Shown: one piece after another, positions 24,769-27,676 of the stretch
Numbering within the stretch: position 1 is the first letter of the stretch
How the letters are laid out: every line of letters starts with the position of its first letter
Source: a virus
DNA length: 27,676 nucleotides
IMG/VR virus record: IMGVR_UViG_3300046804_001322
Location: 1 to 27,676 of that record
Strand: one strand, 5' to 3'
Notes under the pieces: model-generated
Seen by the model: the letters and a program-made list of their open reading frames with translations, nothing else
Databases searched by the model: none
Told to the model about the DNA's origin: nothing
Position numbers and translations under genes: made by a program

Positions 24769-25052
24769 CGCTTCTTAAAACAGACTTTGCACTCTGCCAG
24801 CCAGCCACCCCTAGAACGCTCATAAAAGGCTTCTACGGGCTTTGTGTCCTGGCACTTAGAGCAAACCTTCATGCCGTCCTTTACGGCGTTCCTACGCTCA
24901 AATAAACGCTCTGGTGGCCATCCTTGATTCACACGCCACTTCAAGGTGTAGTAACTTAGCTTTCCTCGCTTGGCCCACTCGCGGAGAGTGAGGGTGGTCG
25001 AACCGATGGTGAGAACTCTCTCGTTAGAAATCTGGTTTGGCACTTTTTGCAT
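24756..25052 (-). CDS. Small DNA-binding-type protein: HTH-like N-terminus plus Cys4 zinc finger
   Basis: Residues about 13-52 (L-T-L-R-E-W-A-K-R-G-K-L-S-Y-Y-T-L-K-W-R then G-W-P-P-E-R-L-F) look like the helix-turn-helix found at the end of some HNH homing-endonuclease-type and phage regulatory proteins. The C-terminal part has Cys64-x2-Cys67 and Cys88-x2-Cys91 (K-V-C-S-K-C and E-C-K-V-C-F), with P-V-E-A-F-Y between. This is the zinc-knuckle arrangement of HNH-associated fingers, but no H-N-H catalytic residues follow: the protein stops at residue 98. It may be a small regulator or an HNH relic. The start lies 97 bases inside the upstream NrdR-like gene in another frame, and no later start codon would preserve the HTH. 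The stop overlaps the end of the convergent late module. Confidence 0.65.
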   Translation of the reverse strand: MQKVPNQISNERVLTIGSTTLTLREWAKRGKLSYYTLKWRVNQGWPPERLFERRNAVKDGMKVCSKCQDTKPVEAFYERSRGGWLAECKVCFKKRYLK

Positions 25053-25168
25053 TCGCGTCTGCGCTCTAAATAAAATCTAAACTTGTTTGGTTCCCAGTAA
25101 GACCGGGTGTCAAGGACGGTTGTCTTGTAGGACCGTCCTGACTCGTTTCGACAGTATGGGCATTGCAT
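24956..25168 (-). CDS. NrdR-like zinc-ribbon protein (stand-alone)
   Basis: The 70-residue protein has MQCPYC at the start (Cys3, Cys6), V-L-D-T-R at about 18-22, and E-R-R-R-E-C-K-K-C-Q-T-R-F-L-T-R-E-F at about 35-52 (Cys40, Cys43). That spacing and the R-R-R-x-C-x-x-C-x-x-R-F-x-T motif are those of the N-terminal zinc ribbon of NrdR, the bacterial repressor of ribonucleotide reductase genes. The ATP-cone domain of NrdR is absent. A role in DNA binding or in relieving nrd repression is inference. The last 20 residues are Ser/Pro-rich and overlap the next gene out of frame. AGAAAGAG lies eight bases before the start and could serve as a ribosome site. The upstream frame overlaps by 59 bases. 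Confidence 0.65.
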   Translation of the reverse strand: MQCPYCRNESGRSYKTTVLDTRSYWEPNKFRFYLERRRECKKCQTRFLTREFSPSVRPPSLSASGPSEES

Positions 25169-25386
25169 CGTGTAGTCTCTTTCTCAATTCCAGAACATTC
25201 CAGGCCAGATCGTGCAAGTATTGATCTGCCAATGCAGGATCTGTCTTCATTTGGTTTTGCGCCTGGTTGTGTAGTCGCTCGATAATTTTCAATTGCTTCT
25301 CGTATAAGCTCATCTAGGTCAGCATCCATTTGATCGGGGTAGTCAACCAATTGCCTGAGCATGCGATAGCGTAGGGCGTCATCCAT
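25066..25386 (-). CDS. Small hypothetical protein; C-terminal half doubtful (possible frameshift)
   Basis: Translation from ATG 25386 gives MDDALRYRMLRQLVDYPDQM followed by an acidic helix (D-A-D-L-D-E-L-I-R-E-A-I-E-N-Y). The start is well supported: AAAGGAG lies four bases upstream, within the end of the preceding gene, and the two genes overlap by eight bases. From about residue 45 onward the sequence (S-C-I-G-R-S-I-L-A-R-S-G-L-E-C) loses protein-like character, while a second frame beginning at 25313 becomes convincing. Either the two are overlapping genes or one gene of roughly 90 residues has a frameshift, natural or an assembly error, somewhere between about 25313 and 25250. Function unknown. 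Confidence 0.45.
   Translation of the reverse strand: MDDALRYRMLRQLVDYPDQMDADLDELIREAIENYRATTQPGAKPNEDRSCIGRSILARSGLECSGIEKETTRCNAHTVETSQDGPTRQPSLTPGLTGNQTSLDFI
25110..25313 (-). CDS. Small helical hypothetical protein or second half of a frameshifted gene
   Basis: The 67-residue frame reads MSLYEKQLKIIERLHNQAQN, then a charged helix with A-L-A-D-Q-Y-L-H-D-L-A-W-N-V-L-E-L-R-K-R-L. Both look like a genuine alpha-helical protein. There is no recognisable ribosome site before ATG 25313 and the frame lies wholly within the gene starting at 25386, so independent translation would need coupling or a weak start. The alternative is that the true product starts at 25386 and enters this frame by a +1 or -1 shift. 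The last 59 bases overlap the NrdR-like gene. Confidence 0.45.
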   Translation of the reverse strand: MSLYEKQLKIIERLHNQAQNQMKTDPALADQYLHDLAWNVLELRKRLHDAMPILSKRVRTVLQDNRP

Positions 25387-25621
25387 TGCGCTCCTTTAGC
25401 TTGGATTCAATGGCTTTACCGAATGCTTTGATACCGTAATTACTGCCATGCTGATAAAGATACTTATCTGCATATTCATAGAATTCCTCATCAGTCAGCC
25501 CAACCCATTCACGCTTATGTGCTGCGACAAGTGCAGCGAACTTGCACAACATTGCATTCGACCCGTCAAACCCGACAAACCCCGCCTCCCGCGCCATGCG
25601 GGTGATGTCTTCTTGGTTCAT
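25379..25621 (-). CDS. Small hypothetical phage protein, chimeric MAREAG/REWVGLTDEE modules
   Basis: The 80-residue protein has two parts. The first (MNQEDITRMAREAGFVGF to C-K-F-A-A-L-V-A-A-H, about 1-35) matches the N-terminal module of the upstream neighbour. The second (K-R-E-W-V-G-L-T-D-E-E...F-G-K-A-I-E-S-K-L-K-E-R-N-G, about 36-80) matches the C-terminal module of the gene beyond it. At nucleotide level the two matching blocks meet at 25516/25517. Both modules are frequent in phages of Burkholderiales, with no known function. AAAGGAG lies six bases upstream of the ATG, which overlaps the previous stop as ATGA. Confidence 0.8.
   Translation of the reverse strand: MNQEDITRMAREAGFVGFDGSNAMLCKFAALVAAHKREWVGLTDEEFYEYADKYLYQHGSNYGIKAFGKAIESKLKERNG
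25391..25397 (-). promoter_or_regulatory. Ribosome binding site (AAAGGAG) for the gene starting at 25386
   Basis: Strong site four bases before the start. It makes 25386 the best supported initiation point in the doubtful 25066-25386 region, as nothing comparable precedes 25313. Confidence 0.7.
25485..25516 (-). repeat. Short dispersed coding repeat, copy 1 (REWVGLTDEE module)
   Basis: 32 bases that match 25953-25984 with one mismatch (25493 versus 25961). They encode K-R-E-W-V-G-L-T-D-E-E in two different genes. Confidence 0.8.
25517..25540 (-). repeat. Short dispersed coding repeat, copy 1 (F-A-A-L-V-A-A-H module)
   Basis: 24 bases identical to 25759-25782, encoding F-A-A-L-V-A-A-H in two adjacent genes. 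The block abuts the REWVGLTDEE repeat at 25516 directly. Confidence 0.8.
25584..25608 (-). repeat. Short dispersed coding repeat, copy 1 (D-I-x-R-M-A-R-E-A-G)
   Basis: 25 bases matching 25823-25847 with one mismatch. They encode the D-I-T/I-R-M-A-R-E-A-G start of two neighbouring genes. Confidence 0.75.
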
Positions 25622-25860
25622 TGCTCACTCCTTTCTCTGATGTCGTCTCTAATTTCGTGCAGTGCTCGGTAAGTCCATTCACAAGCAAGCTCTCCAGACG
25701 GAGAATTGCCGACAGGGATTCGGTACGTTTCAATGATCTCGATGCAGGCTTTTCTTTCATGTGCTGCGACAAGTGCAGCGAAGCGTTCAATGCTCTCGTA
25801 ACCGTAGACAGGCCCAATCCCAGCCTCCCGCGCCATGCGGATGATGTCGTCTCTATCCAC
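25618..25860 (-). CDS. Small hypothetical phage protein, MAREAG module
   Basis: The 80-residue protein starts at GTG 25860 (MDRDDIIRMAREAGIGPVYG) and includes F-A-A-L-V-A-A-H-E-R-K-A-C-I-E-I-I-E (about 28-45). This two-part module is common in small phage proteins of beta-proteobacterial hosts, with unknown function. The rest (W-T-Y-R-A-L-H-E-I-R-D-D-I-R-E-R) is a charged helix. The GTG start is chosen because AAGGAGA lies seven bases upstream inside the previous gene's last codons. It overlaps that gene by eight bases and the next by four. The N-terminal half is a paralogue of the gene at 25379-25621. Confidence 0.8.
   Translation of the reverse strand: MDRDDIIRMAREAGIGPVYGYESIERFAALVAAHERKACIEIIETYRIPVGNSPSGELACEWTYRALHEIRDDIRERSEQ
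25759..25782 (-). repeat. Short dispersed coding repeat, copy 2 (F-A-A-L-V-A-A-H module)
   Basis: Identical over 24 bases to 25517-25540. In this gene it is followed by E-R-K-A-C-I-E-I-I instead of K-R-E-W-V-G-L. Confidence 0.8.
25823..25847 (-). repeat. Short dispersed coding repeat, copy 2 (D-I-x-R-M-A-R-E-A-G)
   Basis: Matches 25584-25608 with one mismatch and occupies the equivalent N-terminal position in the adjacent gene. Confidence 0.75.
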
Positions 25861-26446
25861 CGTTCTTCTCCTTTAGTTTGGCCTCAATCGCACGAGCAAA
25901 CTCTCGAATACCCCTCTCGCTTAACGACAAGCGACTCCCATTGCTCCAAATCTCCTCATCCGTCAGCCCAACCCATTCACGCTTTGGTGATGTGGTGTAG
26001 AGTGGTATGTCATCTGGATTGGGGCCGATCAGGTTGCCTTCTTCATCGAACTTTGATGATTGATACCACCAAAGTTCCCCCTTGCCCCCATCGGTAATCC
26101 ACGCCACAGGCTCCTGCTGCGCTAATGCTGCATTCCATCCTCGCTCATAAGCCTGTGCAATCTCGATTTGTTTGTCGTGTTCAGTTTTCACCATTTCATC
26201 GACACGTTTTTGCGATGTGTCGTAGGCATCGACAAGTGATAGACAGCAATGACCACACCTTGGACACTCAAACTGTTGTGATGCTTTCCTCAATCTGCTG
26301 ACATGGCCCTTGTCATAGCCAGTCAGTTCAACAATGTCTTTAATTCTTAGTGACGGATCTTTGACTAGCTCACGCACTTGTTTATAGCGATCCATGCCAT
26401 CAAGATATGACTTATCCTTCTGATGCTGATTGTGATCACCACTCAT
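25853..26446 (-). CDS. Modular phage protein: HTH, Cys knuckle, EPVAW and REWVGLTDEE modules
   Basis: The 197-residue protein has a helix-turn-helix-like stretch at about 30-56 (L-R-I-K-D-I-V-E-L-T-G-Y-D-K-G-H-V-S-R-L-R) and an immediate Cys cluster (Cys61, Cys64, Cys67, Cys68 in F-E-C-P-R-C-G-H-C-C). A charged helix (about 80-110; A-Y-E-R-G-W-N-A-A-L) leads to an E-P-V-A-W...P-L-Y-T-T module (about 112-152), common in small phage proteins. The end is a K-R-E-W-V-G-L-T-D-E-E...F-A-R-A-I-E-A-K-L-K-E-K-N module (about 155-197). The front could bind DNA; the other modules are of unknown function. ATG 26446 overlaps the upstream stop as ATGA and has AGGGG nearby. It looks like an assembly of exchangeable pieces. 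Confidence 0.75.
   Translation of the reverse strand: MSGDHNQHQKDKSYLDGMDRYKQVRELVKDPSLRIKDIVELTGYDKGHVSRLRKASQQFECPRCGHCCLSLVDAYDTSQKRVDEMVKTEHDKQIEIAQAYERGWNAALAQQEPVAWITDGGKGELWWYQSSKFDEEGNLIGPNPDDIPLYTTSPKREWVGLTDEEIWSNGSRLSLSERGIREFARAIEAKLKEKNGG
25867..25873 (-). promoter_or_regulatory. Ribosome binding site (AAGGAGA) deciding a GTG start
   Basis: The site lies within the last codons of the preceding gene, seven bases from GTG 25860. It supports initiation at GTG rather than at the internal ATG in M-A-R-E-A-G. Confidence 0.7.
25953..25984 (-). repeat. Short dispersed coding repeat, copy 2 (REWVGLTDEE module)
   Basis: 32 bases matching 25485-25516 with one mismatch, in the C-terminal module of the 197-residue protein. 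Confidence 0.8.
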
Positions 26447-26775
26447 GGTCTTACCCCTAAAGCAATGCGCTCACGCTCCATACGTGCGCGTAATCGTTGT
26501 CTGAATCGGTACCGTTTAGCAATCTCAGCCCGTGTCATCTTCGACCGTGGCTTGTCTTCACCGATACCAAGCTTGTAAATGTGCGTGGCATCAACACCGC
26601 GGGAGTTCTTCACCCAGCCCGTGATGTGAGTCACGCCTTCCTTGTGTAAAGCCCTGAGATAAGACTGGACCGTTACGACATGCAGGCCTGTCTCATCGCA
26701 GATGTTGTACGCAGTGCAGCCCTCCATCAGCATCTTGATCATCCGCGCGTACAGCAGTTCATTGATCTTGATCAT
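26443..26775 (-). CDS. Winged-helix/HTH DNA-binding-type protein
   Basis: The 110-residue basic protein has an HTH at about 15-50 (L-M-E-G-C-T-A-Y-N-I-C-D-E-T-G then V-V-T-V-Q-S-Y-L-R-A-L-H-K-E-G), followed by a wing-like V-T-H-I-T-G-W and H-I-Y-K-L-G. A highly basic tail (S-K-M-T-R-A-E-I-A-K-R-Y-R-F-R-Q-R-L-R-A-R) follows. It resembles small phage transcription- or replication-linked DNA-binding proteins. I chose ATG 26775, which overlaps the upstream gene by 17 bases. The longer reading from 26838 adds a Lys/Thr-rich segment lying inside that gene and is less likely, but no strong ribosome site separates the two. The stop overlaps the next ATG (ATGA). Confidence 0.7.
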   Translation of the reverse strand: MIKINELLYARMIKMLMEGCTAYNICDETGLHVVTVQSYLRALHKEGVTHITGWVKNSRGVDATHIYKLGIGEDKPRSKMTRAEIAKRYRFRQRLRARMERERIALGVRP

Positions 26776-27025
26776 AGTTTTCTGAAACGTAATCAGCGTA
26801 ACCGTAGGCTTTACCGTGCTCTTTTTTGTACTCCTCATCCATTTGTTTTGTTAGCTCGTACAGGGCATCGTAGCCATGACGGTCATAAATAAATTGTTCA
26901 AACATTCTGAGCGCTGGCAGATGCTTGTACATGACTCTATCAACCTCTGCGAGAAGACTTTGAATTTCTTTGTCTTGCTCACCGATAAGCAACTCATAAG
27001 CTTTAATCTGTAATTGTGTTTTCAT
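26759..27025 (-). CDS. Small acidic helical hypothetical protein
   Basis: The 88-residue protein begins MKTQLQIKAYELLIGEQDKE with a coiled-coil-like run (I-Q-S-L-L-A-E-V-D-R-V). It continues with aromatic segments (F-E-Q-F-I-Y-D-R-H-G-Y-D-A-L-Y-E-L) and an acidic, Tyr-rich tail. No known family is recognised. The start has GGAG seven bases upstream and overlaps the previous stop as ATGA. A small cytoplasmic phage protein is the most that can be said. Confidence 0.7.
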   Translation of the reverse strand: MKTQLQIKAYELLIGEQDKEIQSLLAEVDRVMYKHLPALRMFEQFIYDRHGYDALYELTKQMDEEYKKEHGKAYGYADYVSENYDQDQ

Positions 27026-27183
27026 GCTGCATCTCCTGCGCTGTCACGCCAATCATCGGTACAGGCTCGCTTACGCAAGACCATGGCTTCAATGGCACGA
27101 GCAAAGGCATAAAACCAGTGATCAGCCGTCAGTGAGTCAGGGACGCTGTCAGCACAGGCCCTGATGTCAGCATCGCTAAGCAT
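27022..27183 (-). CDS. Small hypothetical phage protein with FARAIEA-like module
   Basis: The 53-residue reading from ATG 27183 is MLSDADIRACADSVPDSLTA, then W-F-Y-A-F-A-R-A-I-E-A-M-V-L-R-K-R-A. The F-A-R-A-I-E-A core is the same as in the C-terminal module of the 197-residue protein (25853-26446), suggesting a shared ancestral module. AGGGG lies about nine bases upstream of 27183, inside the end of the previous gene, with an eight-base overlap. A longer reading from 27258 adds 25 residues that lie within the previous gene and look unstructured. Function unknown. Confidence 0.65.
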   Translation of the reverse strand: MLSDADIRACADSVPDSLTADHWFYAFARAIEAMVLRKRACTDDWRDSAGDAA

Positions 27184-27349
27184 GTTCTTGGCCCCTGCGT
27201 AAGAAGCTTGGCCCTTCCGACTCAGCTTCGAGTTCGCGGATGTCATTGGCTGCATCACTCACACCGTGCCAATCCCTGCGAGCGATCATGACTTGCATGT
27301 ATTCAACCAGCACTTGAATCTGTACTTCTGGGTCTTGGTAATCTCTCAT
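27176..27349 (-). CDS. Small hypothetical phage protein (RDWHGVSDAANDIRELEAE)
   Basis: The 57-residue protein reads MRDYQDPEVQIQVLVEYMQV, then A-R-R-D-W-H-G-V-S-D-A-A-N-D-I-R-E-L-E-A. The second motif is a small conserved phage module I recognise from Burkholderiales phages, function unknown. ATG 27349 has GGAG seven bases upstream (27357-27360). A longer frame from 27481 is rejected because its first 44 residues are not protein-like. It overlaps the upstream gene by 47 bases, out of frame, and the next by eight. Confidence 0.7.
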   Translation of the reverse strand: MRDYQDPEVQIQVLVEYMQVMIARRDWHGVSDAANDIRELEAESEGPSFLRRGQEHA

Positions 27350-27512
27350 TGCTAATCTCCAGGGTTGCGTCTGCAATACGGATGGCCAAGGTCGCAATGC
27401 GCTCAGGCGTATCCAGTGAGTAAGGTCCGTCCTTGTAATGCTCAATGCCACGGGACAAGATCCCGTTAAGCGCTGCGGCAATCAGCGTCAATCGATCATC
27501 ACTCTTCGCCAT
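27303..27512 (-). CDS. Small hypothetical phage protein
   Basis: The 69-residue protein starts MAKSDDRLTLIAAALNGILS and continues as an amphipathic helical protein (P-E-R-I-A-T-L-A-I-R-I-A-D-A-T-L-E-I). The last 15 residues (N-E-R-L-P-R-P-R-S-T-D-S-S-A-G) look disordered and overlap the next gene. ATG 27512 is preferred over 27533 because GGAG (27521-27524) lies eight bases upstream of it. It overlaps the 35-residue membrane peptide gene by 14 bases. No family recognised. Confidence 0.7.
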   Translation of the reverse strand: MAKSDDRLTLIAAALNGILSRGIEHYKDGPYSLDTPERIATLAIRIADATLEISNERLPRPRSTDSSAG

Positions 27513-27606
27513 AAGGCATGCTCCATAAGACATAGATTAGAAAAACTGTCAGCCCGATTGAGCCGACACCAAACATCGTGACAAGCCAGTCCATGAGGTC
27601 AATCAT
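27499..27606 (-). CDS. 35-residue single-pass membrane peptide
   Basis: This short frame reads MIDLMDWLVTMFGVGSIGLT, then V-F-L-I-Y-V-L-W-S-M and a short acidic end (P-Y-G-E-E). About 20 consecutive residues are hydrophobic, so one membrane helix is expected. The ATG overlaps the preceding stop (ATGA), as at most junctions of this operon, and the frame ends inside the next gene's start region. Its size and unknown function leave several possibilities: holin-like or antiholin, superinfection exclusion, or a small membrane regulator. Coding status rests on the overlap and the hydrophobic profile. Confidence 0.55.
   Translation of the reverse strand: MIDLMDWLVTMFGVGSIGLTVFLIYVLWSMPYGEE
27521..27524 (-). 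promoter_or_regulatory. Ribosome binding site for the gene at 27512
   Basis: GGAG eight bases before ATG 27512. It sits within the coding region of the membrane peptide and supports 27512 over 27533 as the start. Confidence 0.6.
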
Positions 27607-27676
27607 CGAACCGCCCACTGTGCAACGCCGTTGCTGAAGTAGATAACAGCGCCGGCAAAAAGGGCGTACAGAAGCC
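27603..27676 (-). CDS. C-terminal end of a membrane protein (partial)
   Basis: A frame entering from the right edge reads L-L-Y-A-L-F-A-G-A-V-I-Y-F-S-N-G-V-A-Q-W-A-V-R before TGA 27603-27605. It is hydrophobic with a short polar end, as for a terminal membrane helix. It overlaps the 35-residue peptide gene by four bases (ATGA). Too little is present to name it. Confidence 0.45.
   Translation of the reverse strand, partial: LLYALFAGAVIYFSNGVAQWAVR

Noticed and set aside
25621-26097. 158-residue plus-strand open frame
   Set aside because: It is antisense to two minus-strand genes with recognised modules and strong ribosome sites.
1-27676. tRNA genes, integrase, repressor, attachment sites, promoters
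   Set aside because: None could be supported: genes abut throughout with no gap over about 11 bases, and no cloverleaf or recombinase motif was noticed.

Overview
The window is part of a tailed-phage (Caudoviricetes) genome, most likely a podovirus-type phage. It carries a P22 gp10-like hub/DNA-stabilisation protein, an SU10/P22-type neck adaptor, and a run of large ejection-type internal virion proteins ending in a lytic transglycosylase. No tape-measure, sheath or baseplate gene is seen. The host appears to be a Gram-negative bacterium: there is a lipobox lipoprotein, a GH24 lysozyme and a 3TM-type holin. The short right-hand genes (MAREAG..., EPVAW..., REWVGLTDEE... modules) resemble accessory genes common in phages of Burkholderiales, so a freshwater betaproteobacterial host is plausible, but that is inference. 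No integrase, repressor, tRNA, insertion sequence or CRISPR array is seen.

Plus strand, 1-24768: a dense, unidirectional late (virion and lysis) module. Genes are joined by TAATG/TGATG/ATGA stop-start overlaps, or separated by gaps of no more than 11 bases. In order: the end of an upstream gene; two small conserved phage proteins (one with a DUF6321-type C-terminus); a neck/connector-like protein with an inserted beta domain; a small Cys4 protein; three tail-fibre-like proteins (2247-6333); a tail-fibre assembly chaperone-like protein; a lysis block (lipoprotein, two small membrane proteins, 3TM holin, GH24 endolysin, 6794-9008); a DUF5872-type basic protein; the SU10-type adaptor; another fibre-like protein; the gp10-like hub; a small hypothetical; and five ejection/internal virion proteins (13796-24768). 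The portal, capsid and terminase genes would lie to the left, outside the window.

Minus strand, 24756-27676: a second compact operon of short accessory genes converging on the late module, with a 13-base overlap of the two terminal coding regions. It encodes DNA-binding-type proteins (helix-turn-helix, Cys4 zinc knuckles, an NrdR-like zinc ribbon), small hypotheticals that share exchangeable modules, a 35-residue single-pass membrane peptide, and the end of another membrane protein. Several genes overlap out of frame by tens of bases. One gene (25379-25621) looks like a chimera of its two upstream neighbours, with the junction visible at nucleotide level.

There is no non-coding stretch longer than about 11 bases, so no promoter, terminator, origin or attachment site can be supported. 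The strongest leads are the chimeric minus-strand gene, the out-of-frame overlaps there, the module insertions in the neck and hub proteins, and the lysis block lying between neck genes without a recognisable spanin pair. All functions are read from sequence patterns; no search was run.
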